From IMG/VR virus record IMGVR_UViG_3300022908_000070, positions 1 through 64,000 of that record: 64,000 nt of DNA; one strand, 5' to 3'. Both the position numbers and the translations under genes were made by a program. The DNA comes from a virus. How positions within the stretch are numbered: position 1 is the first letter of the stretch; every line of letters starts with the position of its first letter. The notes under the pieces are model-generated. The model did no database searches. It saw nothing but the letters and a program-made list of their open reading frames with translations, and was not told the origin of the DNA. Shown piece by piece: positions 25,319 to 33,662 of this stretch.

Positions 25319-27482
25319 GCGAGTTGTTTTTATTGGACCGGGCCAATGCCAGACGAATATTGTTTCCTGAGATCATCCCCCGGACATTGATGTCCTGCGG
25401 TCCTCTACCCTGAGTAGATTGAACGAACCTGTTTAACTGGCTGAGTGGGAATATGACTTCCGGGCCAGCCTCACCCACGAGTCCCAGGGTAGGGCCGGTG
25501 ACGATGCCGCCGGTAGCAAAAGCATGGGCGCCAGTTTTTGATACTGAGTTTTTAAGCACTTCGCCCAGAGCAATTGCGCCTATACCAATTGCGATACCTG
25601 CGATAGGATCTTTGAAAAGGCTGTCCAATGCGACTTTTATTCCTTTGATAATAGTGCTAGCCAATATCAACTCCTTGCCTACCGCTATCAGGCCGTTGCC
25701 GAGTATTTCACCAAACGCAGCAATGGACTTATCAAAACTAACGCCCGTTAACGCATCCCCGATCGCTATACCCACCTGATCGAATCCGGCCGCGGCGACA
25801 CCTTGCACGATTGACGTTGCGGCCTTGTTCAAATCCCTCAATACGCCATCTGCTATTGTTTTTTCATCGACAATTGCTTGAATCTTAGGAGTCCATCTGA
25901 TTGTCGGTAGATTTTTCTGTGCGTCATCTGTGATCTGCTTTAATAGGTATCCTTGATCTGTTTTATTCAGCCCCGAATCCTCTATAGCCAGCTTTATATC
26001 AGCCGGCACTTTTAATTGTATTTGCTTGCCAAACGTTTTTTCTATCTGACTTTCCAATTTCTCCGTTGACTTTACTGCATCCTCTGGATTCGCCAGCGTG
26101 AAATCGACACTGGAAAGCAGGTTGGGATTTTTGATCCGGGCAATCTGCCGGTTTACCAGTTCGATCAGCGTTTTTACCTCAGTGGCCGCTTCGGGTGTGC
26201 CGAGTTCGGCGCCCTTTTTTATGGCGTCTGCTATCTGTTTTTGTAATAGTGCAACGCCGTTGAGTTTATCATCAGCGATAGAATCCCGCAGCCGAGTAAA
26301 CAAGGTTCTCGTATCAACTTTATCCAGGGACTTCTGCGCTGCCTCAATTTGTTTAAGCAGATCATCTGTGGGGCCTTTTTTACCAGCCGGCTCATCCTTC
26401 AGGGGCTTCTGCAATAATTGCAGGGCAATATTCTTATTTAGCTCCCCATTGTAGGTTGCTATGGCCGTCCGCAGATCCAACACTGCCGCCCTTTGCTTTT
26501 CGTAAGCAGTATTCGCCGCGTCAAGCGCTTCAAGATTTTTATTGGTTAGAATATCTGGACCGCCTCCCGCTACATTGCCGGCAGATGCGGCAATCGGCCC
26601 CTGTTTGGTGACGGCCGCCTGCGCTCTATCTCTGGCGTCCCTCAGTTTATCGAGTACGTGAGCCTGTTTTTCCAATTCACTGGAAACCTTGGCTATCTCA
26701 TCCACCTGCCCTTTAACAATCGCTTCGGTGATAAGCGCCTGGCTATATTCATTGACGCGACCGGCAAGCGTTTTTAGCGAGTTGGCTTCCAGGGTCAAAT
26801 CCCCGAAATAAGCTTTATTAGTTTCCCTTAATTCGATGAGTGCGTTCTGCCTCTCCTTGTACGACTTATTGGTATCCTGGATGGCTGCTGCCAAGGCTCG
26901 CACCCTGGCGATATTGCCTTGTTCGCCGCCGGTAGCCGAAAGGGTTATATCCCCGGCTTCTTTCAGGCCGTCAATAGCTTTTTGAAGCGCTATTACATCT
27001 TCTGATGCCTTTTTAGCCGTCCTGCCCGTTCCATCCAGCCCCTCGTCAAATATTCCTATGGACTTGGCCGCCTCAAGCAGGCCGGCCCCTATCGCTCCGA
27101 ATATCCCCGCCACTCCGATGCCCGGAAGTACAAAAGCGAGTTTGCGAATGGAACTAAATGCACTGGTGGCAAACCCTGCAACATTACCCCCCGCGTTTTT
27201 CACTTTATTGCCGAACTCGTCGAATCCTTCAACGCCTATTTTCCCCAGTCGGGAAGACTCGGCGCTGAGATCTTTAATTGCACGGTTTAATACCTGCAAC
27301 TCTGCCGGATCTCCTACTTCCTTCTGTGCGTCGCGCAATGACTTCAGCGCCTGGTTGATCGCCGTTATATTACCAACGCCTTCAACCGCCAGCTCTCCCG
27401 TTGCGTCGGTCAGGTCCGAAAGCTTCAAAATAGCCTCCCGAACATCTGCGCTAATTTTTATTTTCAGACCGACGTCACTCAT
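25311..27482 (-). CDS. Tail tape measure protein
   Basis: A 723-residue protein, rich in long helices and Ala/Lys/Asp. It has a hydrophobic glycine/alanine-rich stretch at about 110-135 (FVLPGIGVAGIFGAIGAGLL), another near 640, and a C-terminal GGIVTGPTLGLVGEAGPEVI motif found in tape measure proteins. It sets tail length. It follows the tail chaperone genes with an ATGA overlap. At about 0.15 nm per residue, a tail of about 110 nm is expected. Confidence 0.88.
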   Translation of the reverse strand: MSDVGLKIKISADVREAILKLSDLTDATGELAVEGVGNITAINQALKSLRDAQKEVGDPAELQVLNRAIKDLSAESSRLGKIGVEGFDEFGNKVKNAGGNVAGFATSAFSSIRKLAFVLPGIGVAGIFGAIGAGLLEAAKSIGIFDEGLDGTGRTAKKASEDVIALQKAIDGLKEAGDITLSATGGEQGNIARVRALAAAIQDTNKSYKERQNALIELRETNKAYFGDLTLEANSLKTLAGRVNEYSQALITEAIVKGQVDEIAKVSSELEKQAHVLDKLRDARDRAQAAVTKQGPIAASAGNVAGGGPDILTNKNLEALDAANTAYEKQRAAVLDLRTAIATYNGELNKNIALQLLQKPLKDEPAGKKGPTDDLLKQIEAAQKSLDKVDTRTLFTRLRDSIADDKLNGVALLQKQIADAIKKGAELGTPEAATEVKTLIELVNRQIARIKNPNLLSSVDFTLANPEDAVKSTEKLESQIEKTFGKQIQLKVPADIKLAIEDSGLNKTDQGYLLKQITDDAQKNLPTIRWTPKIQAIVDEKTIADGVLRDLNKAATSIVQGVAAAGFDQVGIAIGDALTGVSFDKSIAAFGEILGNGLIAVGKELILASTIIKGIKVALDSLFKDPIAGIAIGIGAIALGEVLKNSVSKTGAHAFATGGIVTGPTLGLVGEAGPEVIFPLSQLNRFVQSTQGRGPQDINVRGMISGNNIRLALARSNKNNSLV

Positions 27483-27766
27483 TGCTTTTTCCCTTGTTTG
27501 TATTGGCTTAACGTATCTTTAATCTTCTGTTTGAGCCTTTTATATTCCGCATCTTCATCGGGCAGACTATCATCATCAGAGGGCAGCGGCCAAAACTTTT
27601 CAATCTTTGGAAATACCTTTTTTGGATCTCGGTTAACTGCGACGATGTGGTAACAAATGGCCCTGGTATGCTCGAATTCCTGCGACCTTCTTTTATTATA
27701 CCCTCGGGCCATGAATACATATTGCCGCCACGTGGTCCTTGTATACTCTGCTGGTGTCATCCTCAA
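27479..27766 (-). CDS. Tail assembly chaperone frameshift extension (T part)
   Basis: 95 codons that begin at a TTG and are better read as the -1 frame extension of the upstream chaperone. Reading from the nine-A run gives SGDADDRKPDFDEIEAFALG, then ELRMTPAEYTRTTWRQYVFM, with no stop, and joins this frame to make a fusion of about 225 residues. The T domain recruits the tape measure protein in siphoviruses. The gene ends at the tape measure start (ATGA). Confidence 0.8.
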   Translation of the reverse strand: MRMTPAEYTRTTWRQYVFMARGYNKRRSQEFEHTRAICYHIVAVNRDPKKVFPKIEKFWPLPSDDDSLPDEDAEYKRLKQKIKDTLSQYKQGKKQ

Positions 27767-27786
27767 CTCACCCAGCGCGAAGGCTT

Positions 27787-28155
27787 CTATTTCGTCGAAA
27801 TCTGGTTTTCTGTCGTCGGCGTCTCCGCTTTTTTTTTGCCGAATGCCAGTTTTATGTACTTGCTGTCTTCGAACACCTGCATCGCAGCTATAACCTCCCG
27901 TTTGATCGTTTCTTCTTCGATATTTTCAACCAGGTTGTAAAAGGACTCATAGGGGATCGTCGCCAGAGTATCCTTCATGGCGCAGCCGTTCAGGTAGCCT
28001 GCATATAGGATATGAGACAGCCCCAGTTCGTTGTAGTCTTCCCCTGATAGCAGGTCATATTGAGCCATCTTTTCGAATATGCGGCGCAATGCAGGCAACC
28101 CGAACTTCAGGACGAGCGCTTGGCCATCCACAGTTATTTGAGCGAGTCCGTTCAT
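27787..28155 (-). CDS. Tail assembly chaperone (G part)
   Basis: A 122-residue protein, mostly helical, following the tail tube gene by one base overlap. Residues 95-109 (SKYIKLAFGKKK) end in the Lys codons of the slippery run. The zero frame then continues for 13 more residues to a TAG stop. The size, position and slippery run are those of the G protein of tail chaperone pairs. Confidence 0.82.
   Translation of the reverse strand: MNGLAQITVDGQALVLKFGLPALRRIFEKMAQYDLLSGEDYNELGLSHILYAGYLNGCAMKDTLATIPYESFYNLVENIEEETIKREVIAAMQVFEDSKYIKLAFGKKKAETPTTENQISTK
27829..27837 (-). promoter_or_regulatory. Slippery sequence for programmed -1 frameshift
   Basis: On the minus strand nine consecutive As follow GGC, giving the heptamer A-AAA-AAA in the chaperone frame. 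Slipping back one base enters the T frame, which is open through to 27479. The last codons before the slip are Lys-Lys-Lys. I did not compute a downstream stimulatory structure. Confidence 0.8.
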
Positions 28156-28583
28156 TATGCAGGCACGTTTGTGGGAGTTCCCTGACCAGTTAATGTATAG
28201 GTGAACTTGAGGACCTCATTTACGGCACCCTGCAACTCCGTTGCTGTTACCGAGCATTCGCCGGTGAGGTATATGATGCCGCCCACTGACCCGGTTCCAG
28301 GAAACTGGACCCGGAACTCCAGAATGGTTTTTGCAAGCTGCCACGAAACGAGGTCATTATAGGTAACCTGATCGGAGGTAGGTTGTTGCTCGCAAACGGC
28401 GGAGCCGGCGGGGTTGAACTCGATAACGCCCAGGCCCACGGCTCGCCCGCAGAAGGTATCAACCGTGTTCACGGTAGTATTAAGGGGGATATTGTAGTCC
28501 GATGTACAGACCAGTGTTTTATACTCTTCTGTACCGGCTACCCGGAGCTCTATGGGAGCGTCCGACGATTGAATAGTTTGCAT
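28155..28583 (-). CDS. Major tail tube protein
   Basis: A 142-residue beta-rich protein (TIQSSDAPIELRVAGTEEYK, later GIIYLTGECSVTATELQGA) with features of TP901-1-type phage major tail proteins. It lies between the tail terminator-like gene and the chaperone genes, the canonical place. Its N-terminus shares the pattern TIQxxDA...VCxxDxxI with the distal protein at 21837-23120. Confidence 0.8.
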   Translation of the reverse strand: MQTIQSSDAPIELRVAGTEEYKTLVCTSDYNIPLNTTVNTVDTFCGRAVGLGVIEFNPAGSAVCEQQPTSDQVTYNDLVSWQLAKTILEFRVQFPGTGSVGGIIYLTGECSVTATELQGAVNEVLKFTYTLTGQGTPTNVPA

Positions 28584-28655
28584 TTCGCTGATTTTGAGGA
28601 TGAAAATTCAGCGCAATGGCGATCCTTACATATCTGTCTTAGTAGTGTGGGAAGT

Positions 28656-28671
28656 ACATATTACGAGTGAG
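28656..28671. repeat. 16-base inverted repeat copy (partner at 35571)
   Basis: ACATATTACGAGTGAG lies in the gap upstream of the tail tube gene. The same 16 bases occur in reverse orientation at 35571-35586, in the gap after the capsid gene. Related TAATATGTA cores lie in gaps near 32826 and 40270. A regulatory role is possible. Confidence 0.5.
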
Positions 28672-28680
28672 CGAGAAAAT

Positions 28681-29367
28681 CTATTTCAAAAGTACGTATA
28701 AATTGTAATTATGCAAGGTTGCGTCAAAATCTTCTATCAAAATAGTAAAGCCGCCGGATAGCTGGTACTCCCAGTCCACCCCATGTTCAAGGAACTTCGG
28801 CACATCGTTCGAGAATACTTCAAACTGTTTGCCGGCCAAATCCGGGTTGTTGTAATGGGTTGCGTCGGCAAAGTCCGCGCTTTTGATCTGGATAATGCCT
28901 TTTAATCCGAACATGGGTGCAGAGTCTAAAGTTTGACGAACGTGTTGCCTGAATGTAATGCGTCGGCGAACCATGGTACTGGCCTGGGCCAAAGTCAAAT
29001 CCAGGTTGCGGTCATCTGTTACGCGGACGCAGTTTACCTGTATGCCTGTCTGAGCAATCAGGCCCGCTATTCCCGGCGAAGGGAGAACCAAGGCGAGTAT
29101 TTGCCCGGCGACATTATCGACGACCTGCTTATTAGCCCTGGCTGCCTTGTAGACGATATCCAGGACAACATCTTCATCGGTATCGAAGCTCTGCATGGTG
29201 CCGGAATCATTGCCCGACTGGTTGGTAATGAGTACATATAAGTTGGTTCCAGCGTCCTGCAATTTCTTCAGGTCGTCGCTGATCGGCACACCCACCCCAT
29301 TATAGAGCAAGGAGCCGTTCAGCAGCTCATAATAAGACTTTCGCAAGGGGTATTTGACGTCTATCAT
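28681..29367 (-). CDS. Tail completion/terminator-like protein
   Basis: A 228-residue protein. Residues 1-150 (VKYPLRKSYYELLNGSLLYN, later DVVLDIVYKAARANKQVVDN) resemble tail terminator proteins such as DUF3168-type. Residues 155-228 contain GKQFEVFSNDVPKFL and FTILIEDFDATLHNYNLYVL, a domain shared with the small distal tail protein at 21461-21835. The fusion to this extra domain is unusual. It lies in the correct place between neck and tube genes. Confidence 0.7.
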   Translation of the reverse strand: MIDVKYPLRKSYYELLNGSLLYNGVGVPISDDLKKLQDAGTNLYVLITNQSGNDSGTMQSFDTDEDVVLDIVYKAARANKQVVDNVAGQILALVLPSPGIAGLIAQTGIQVNCVRVTDDRNLDLTLAQASTMVRRRITFRQHVRQTLDSAPMFGLKGIIQIKSADFADATHYNNPDLAGKQFEVFSNDVPKFLEHGVDWEYQLSGGFTILIEDFDATLHNYNLYVLLK

Positions 29368-29585
29368 TCTAATTCAAGTAGTTGATCATCAACAGGAGTA
29401 ATATGGTTATATGATCCAGTTACTGGATTAAAGTACATAGCGGCTACCTCCCACTGGGATACAGATTTGCCCTGCATGGTCTCCACCCATTTCAGGGGTA
29501 TCTTTTCTATCAAAAAAGTCAGACCGGATAAGCGGCATTTGTAAACACATCCAACAATAAGATCCTGTACTTTGTAAGTCTTCAT
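29364..29585 (-). CDS. Small hypothetical neck/tail-region protein
   Basis: A 73-residue protein (YKVQDLIVGCVYKCRLSGLT) with no family recognised. It lies between the HK97 gp10-like and terminator-like genes, with an ATGA overlap to the next gene, so it belongs to the same transcript. Confidence 0.6.
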   Translation of the reverse strand: MKTYKVQDLIVGCVYKCRLSGLTFLIEKIPLKWVETMQGKSVSQWEVAAMYFNPVTGSYNHITPVDDQLLELE

Positions 29586-29586
29586 G

Positions 29587-30126
29587 TCATTTGTTTAAAG
29601 CGGTTGCGACCACCTTTTGCACCCTATCATTGATGATCGGGGATATCCGGTTGAAGGCTGGGAAAAAGAAAGGCTGGGGCGTTATCCCATGTACCATGAT
29701 CGACACATAAATCGGATACCATAGCTTTTCGTCGATCCCCTTCCGTTGGCACCAGGCAAAGATTGCCTCTTTGGCAGTCAGCCCGTTAGCTTCAGAATAC
29801 AAACCGCTGGCAAAGTTCCCTTTGAACTGGGCCGCATATTCTTCTAGTCCATCCGGAATGCGGACCTTTTCCATAGTACCGAACTCGATATAAGGGCTAT
29901 ATTCTGCATTACTGGTGATCTCATATCTCAATGCCTCGACCTGGTGATAATCGATCTGTTGACGTAATGTACCCTGATCTCCGGGCGCTCGTTGTTTTGC
30001 TTCCGCCACAATTGCCTGAGAACCGTCCCGCAATTCTCTATCAACATCGCGAACAAGCTTATCCTGCGCTCTATACAGGCGTTGCCTCAGTTCATCGATT
30101 CCTACTATGGCGGGATTGTCAGCCAT
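29587..30126 (-). CDS. HK97 gp10-like neck/tail protein
   Basis: A 179-residue protein. The region AIVAEAKQRAPGDQGTLRQQ and EYSPYIEFGT near residue 80 is the signature of the HK97 gp10/tail component family, which sits at the head-tail interface and seals or matures the tail. It overlaps the head closure gene by 8 bases. The extra insertion at residues 95-145 is longer than usual. Confidence 0.78.
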   Translation of the reverse strand: MADNPAIVGIDELRQRLYRAQDKLVRDVDRELRDGSQAIVAEAKQRAPGDQGTLRQQIDYHQVEALRYEITSNAEYSPYIEFGTMEKVRIPDGLEEYAAQFKGNFASGLYSEANGLTAKEAIFAWCQRKGIDEKLWYPIYVSIMVHGITPQPFFFPAFNRISPIINDRVQKVVATALNK

Positions 30127-30460
30127 CGATTTTATTTAGGGAAAAGGTGAATAAATGACGTTTCTGATCTACTAATTCCCAATCCATTATCTGATACGGC
30201 TGGCCGTTGATCAGCGCCCTGGTATCCTGATTAATAACCAGGTCGGATTGATAGCGGCATTCCAGGTTGTATCCTTTGTCAAACTGAAGGCTACCGGCCT
30301 CTATGGACTTGCCTCCTTTGATCTTTGTCAGCTTGCCCCGAGTCGTTGCTGTGGTTACCCAATTGTCATCCTGTCCCCCGCTGGCATTATCAATCGGCTG
30401 GTTCTGTTGGAAGACTACCGCCTCCCGCATATCGCCAATGCTAAATGCGCTCAATGCCAT
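30119..30460 (-). CDS. Head closure / head-tail adaptor protein
   Basis: A 113-residue beta-barrel-type protein. REAVVFQQNQPIDNASGGQD followed by DNWV is the signature start of the SPP1 gp16/phage head-tail joining family. It closes the head channel after packaging. It overlaps the connector gene by ten bases. Confidence 0.8.
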   Translation of the reverse strand: MALSAFSIGDMREAVVFQQNQPIDNASGGQDDNWVTTATTRGKLTKIKGGKSIEAGSLQFDKGYNLECRYQSDLVINQDTRALINGQPYQIMDWELVDQKRHLFTFSLNKIDG

Positions 30461-31068
30461 ACTATCCTCCTGTATTTATCGGCCAACACCTGAGAGGCAG
30501 CACAGACGCCCGGCTGGTCCGCGTTATACCTTTTCCCTTCATCTCCCCGCTTCTCATAACGGAAAGCGATCTCATTGAGGATTGCGAGTTTTAGATCTTT
30601 CGGAATGGCGTTCTGATAGCCAGAGGTGTACACGATCAGCAAAGCGCAAGCTGCATTCATCGTCATACTCTTGAATTGCGTGCCGGTCAGGCTGAAATCC
30701 TCGTTTTCTGTCAACGTCTGCAATCCGCCGCCGGAAGTCTTTTGAGTGACGCTAAGAAGCTCTTTTATCGGCCCGTACGGAAGTTCAAAGATATTTTCTT
30801 CATCCTCCGGGCTGCGGTAGTTATTCGAAAAGCGGGTGCTGATATTGTTCTCTATTCGAAGTGCGACAGTAACCGTCTTCTCGACCAGGGAGATGTGGCA
30901 GTAGTTTTCCAAAACAGCCCGACAGGCCGGAATGAGCATGTCCGTAAAATAGTCGTCATCCTCATTGTGGGTTACAATACATTGCGCCTTAGCTTCGGCC
31001 AGGGTAACCGGCTCGGTGATGGTGTAGGATTCTTCCTGTTGTATGTCGGTGAAGAAGTTTTGAAGCAT
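30451..31068 (-). CDS. Head-tail connector (gp6/gp15-like)
   Basis: A 205-residue protein. PVTLAEAKAQCIVTHNEDDD begins the characteristic DNA-packaging connector family, with LIPACRAVLENYCH and a C-terminal KLAILNEIAFRYEKRGDEGK helix region. It forms a ring below the portal. The capsid gene normally lies directly before it; here a 4.4-kb cassette intervenes. Confidence 0.8.
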   Translation of the reverse strand: MLQNFFTDIQQEESYTITEPVTLAEAKAQCIVTHNEDDDYFTDMLIPACRAVLENYCHISLVEKTVTVALRIENNISTRFSNNYRSPEDEENIFELPYGPIKELLSVTQKTSGGGLQTLTENEDFSLTGTQFKSMTMNAACALLIVYTSGYQNAIPKDLKLAILNEIAFRYEKRGDEGKRYNADQPGVCAASQVLADKYRRIVWH

Positions 31069-31074
31069 CGGGCC

Positions 31075-32028
31075 TTATTTTGCGTTTTGGATGAAGAGTT
31101 CCAATTCCTGGTATCCCTTCAGCGGATCCAGTTCGCGGCTGCGATGCTTACATATTTCGCTTTGTCGAAGATACGTTTTTTTATTGTCCAGCCGCCTAAT
31201 TTCCCGGACCCAGCCGTCAACGTCGTTCCGGTCCACGAATATTCCAGCCTCACCGGCGTTTTCCTTCAGGCCGAAAGTCGGCGAGCAAATCACTGGGATA
31301 CCGTTACACATGGCCTCCGTGCAGGTCATACCCCAGCTCTCATACTCCGATGGCATAAGAAGGATACGCGTCTGCTGGTATATAGGAAGGATATAGGGGC
31401 TGTTTTCCAGGATCATGACATTGGGCAGGCGTTCAATTATCTGCTCGTCATAGCTTCCCCTAATGCCCATGAACATCTTATCAGGCATTCTCCGGGCGAT
31501 CTCGTAGAAGATATGTCCGCCTTTATTGGCGTTGAGGTTGATAAGGGAAATAAACCGATTATTGATAGGCTCGAGGCAAACATCATATTTTCGATAATCC
31601 ACAGGAGGGCGGAGGACCATTGATGGATGTGGATATTTCAGAAGATCGGCGGCGTATTGGCTGTTATAAATGATGTTCATCGGAATGCGGCCGTCATCCG
31701 CGCAGGCGTACCGGCGGGTATTGTGAACGATGAAGAAAACTGGCTTTTTGTAGATTTTGCAGATATGCGCCGTCCAGTTGGTATATTCCAGGTGGGTGAA
31801 TACCCGGTCGGCCCAGTTGATATGATTCTCCAGCTGCCTTGCCGCCGGCCAAACCTCCACTCCTTCGAAGTTGTAGGTTTGGGTAATGCCGTACCGCTTC
31901 GCCTGATGCAGTAATACCCGGCATTGATGTCCTTTGGAGATCAAGTATTTGGCCATGTTATGGATAAACATCTCCCCGCCGCAGTTGTGCTTCGGCGGAT
32001 ACAGGTGAACGCTAAATAATACTCTCAT
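31075..32028 (-). CDS. Glycosyltransferase family 4
   Basis: A 317-residue GT-B glycosyltransferase. The N-terminus has MRVLFSVHLYPPKHNCGGEM (glycine-rich entry), and the C-terminal domain has the nucleotide-sugar site LLMPSEYESWGMTCTEAM with the E-x7-E pattern. It transfers a sugar from a nucleotide donor. It is the last gene of the glycosylation cassette and lies 7 bases before the connector gene. Confidence 0.8.
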   Translation of the reverse strand: MRVLFSVHLYPPKHNCGGEMFIHNMAKYLISKGHQCRVLLHQAKRYGITQTYNFEGVEVWPAARQLENHINWADRVFTHLEYTNWTAHICKIYKKPVFFIVHNTRRYACADDGRIPMNIIYNSQYAADLLKYPHPSMVLRPPVDYRKYDVCLEPINNRFISLINLNANKGGHIFYEIARRMPDKMFMGIRGSYDEQIIERLPNVMILENSPYILPIYQQTRILLMPSEYESWGMTCTEAMCNGIPVICSPTFGLKENAGEAGIFVDRNDVDGWVREIRRLDNKKTYLRQSEICKHRSRELDPLKGYQELELFIQNAK

Positions 32029-32792
32029 ATGATTATTGCATTTTCGGGGTACAAATCCTTTGTTTCAGGCGTCCAGGCCGGGCCGAACCATTGAGATGGG
32101 CAGACGATCTTTTTCTTCTTAGCGGGCGAAAGGATTGCGGCCATTAAAGAAAAAGAGCTGTTGCCGCAGATAAAGCCGCCGCATCTTTTCATCATTCGGA
32201 AGTCTTCGAAATAGCTTTGTTTTGGTGCGGCATGCAGTCCGCCCGAATGCGACGCATAGGTAGAAGTGGCTATAATCATTGCCGCTGCCAAAGGGTCATC
32301 CGAAAAAACTACAAATTTTGTTGCTGGCGGGAATTGCTCAATAGCACGGGCATAGTAACTTTGATCTAGCCTTGTGTGGTATTGATTATCGTAGTCGCCA
32401 AGGCGTACGTGGATGGCTACAAAGTCTTCGAAAGAGTCTTCTTCCTTCATCGCAAAATAATGCTGTATAACATCTTTGCAATGCTTGAAATACTTCTCGC
32501 TCTGCATATGCCCCGACAGGCTTACGCCATCGGGGATACGCATATCCGGATGATACCCCCATGAGATCGGGAAGTCAGGAAGGTTGATGTCGGAAGCTGG
32601 TAGGGGGTTGACAAAATACTTCTGGAGGTCAACGTCTTCGGTTGAACCAAACCGGTCCTTGTGATCATAATTGATCCACTTCGGGAAGGCGTAACTATAA
32701 CCATGCTTTGTTGCAAGGCCAATGGTCCCGGCTATCTGGAATAGCTGGTTTGCGAAACGACCGTACCGGCCGAGCTGGGAAAATGTGATCAT
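32025..32792 (-). CDS. GT11-type fucosyltransferase
   Basis: A 255-residue protein. QLGRYGRFANQLFQIAGTIG at the N-terminus and FVAIHVRLGDYDN near residue 125 are the motifs of alpha-1,2-fucosyltransferases (GT11). GGFICGNSSFSLMAA at about 210 is the third family motif. It would add a fucose to a glycan acceptor. It overlaps the GT4 gene by four bases. Confidence 0.82.
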   Translation of the reverse strand: MITFSQLGRYGRFANQLFQIAGTIGLATKHGYSYAFPKWINYDHKDRFGSTEDVDLQKYFVNPLPASDINLPDFPISWGYHPDMRIPDGVSLSGHMQSEKYFKHCKDVIQHYFAMKEEDSFEDFVAIHVRLGDYDNQYHTRLDQSYYARAIEQFPPATKFVVFSDDPLAAAMIIATSTYASHSGGLHAAPKQSYFEDFRMMKRCGGFICGNSSFSLMAAILSPAKKKKIVCPSQWFGPAWTPETKDLYPENAIII

Positions 32793-32829
32793 GCGGCTCG
32801 ATCCGCCGTAGTGCTTTATGAGTTACATA

Positions 32830-33462
32830 TTACAGCCAAGACCTGTCGAAATATTGGTCTGCGTTCACCACGCCATCGCCGTCAATCTCAGGGAATAGGT
32901 CGCGGTATTTATTCAGGATAAAAATACAATTGCCTTTATGAGCCAACAGGAAGTACCCTTTAGACAACCCCAGCATGACCATTCCCGAATAGGAGGCGCC
33001 CGACTTGCCTGGTATAACGATCTCAGGCGGCGCAATGGAGCTATTTACCTCGATTACCACTACGTCCGCGTTGCCCCTATAGGCATTCCAGATATGGAAG
33101 TCGTCGTTGTCTACGTCGATGGAAAGCAGGTTCAGCCGTTCGGGAATCAATTCATTGGCGTTATGGGCGGTCACCGACCCGAAATAAAGCTCAATCGGCT
33201 TGCCTATAGTATTGTCGATCAGGGCCTTCGCGCGGACAGGATCAGCTTCTATGAGTTTTCCCGTCCAGCCGTTTTCAAGGAGCAGTCTGGTGTTGCTACA
33301 AAAGATACCGTCAGCTGCTCCGAACTCGCAAAAAGTGCCTTTATCGATCTTCAGACGGCGAAAGACTTCGGAGAGAACTCCATCCTCCCCATTCTGGGAG
33401 TGGATATCAGCCCCGTATCTGGAATAGAAATTAACATGCTCAATAAGTGCTGATGTGCTCAT
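32830..33462 (-). CDS. FkbM-like methyltransferase-fold protein
   Basis: A 210-residue protein. SQNGEDGVLSEVFRRLKIDK followed by GTFCEFGAADGIFCSNTRLL is a Rossmann methyltransferase entry like FkbM proteins, and LLSIDVDNDDFHIWNAYRG follows. It might methylate a sugar within the cassette. The cofactor site is recognisable, but substrate is unknown. Confidence 0.7.
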   Translation of the reverse strand: MSTSALIEHVNFYSRYGADIHSQNGEDGVLSEVFRRLKIDKGTFCEFGAADGIFCSNTRLLLENGWTGKLIEADPVRAKALIDNTIGKPIELYFGSVTAHNANELIPERLNLLSIDVDNDDFHIWNAYRGNADVVVIEVNSSIAPPEIVIPGKSGASYSGMVMLGLSKGYFLLAHKGNCIFILNKYRDLFPEIDGDGVVNADQYFDRSWL

Positions 33463-33662
33463 TTAATTTGATTATAACATACCTGACATAAGTCAGAAAC
33501 GGTTTTCTTTTCTTCCCCTACTTGCACCTCCAGCGTAAACCGCTGGCCCATTATAAAGGCCCCGCAATTTCTGCATGGCAGGCAGCGTGGCGATAAATTT
33601 ACCCCTATTGTCATCCCCAGTACCTTTCGACGCTTCAAAAACATCTTTCTTATTTTTCCCAT
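33459..33662 (-). CDS. Small zinc-ribbon-like protein
   Basis: A 67-residue protein with paired cysteines, CLPCRNCG in the middle and CQVCYN near the end, which could bind zinc. The start overlaps the end of the upstream glycosyltransferase gene by 13 bases, and the stop overlaps the next start (ATGA). This frame is preferred to the overlapping one because of these junctions and the cysteine pattern. Confidence 0.6.
   Translation of the reverse strand: MGKIRKMFLKRRKVLGMTIGVNLSPRCLPCRNCGAFIMGQRFTLEVQVGEEKKTVSDLCQVCYNQIK

Noticed and set aside
30676-31623. 315-codon plus-strand open frame
   Set aside because: It lies antisense to the connector and GT4 genes, which both have clear families and fit the operon direction. 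Its translation has no recognisable motif.
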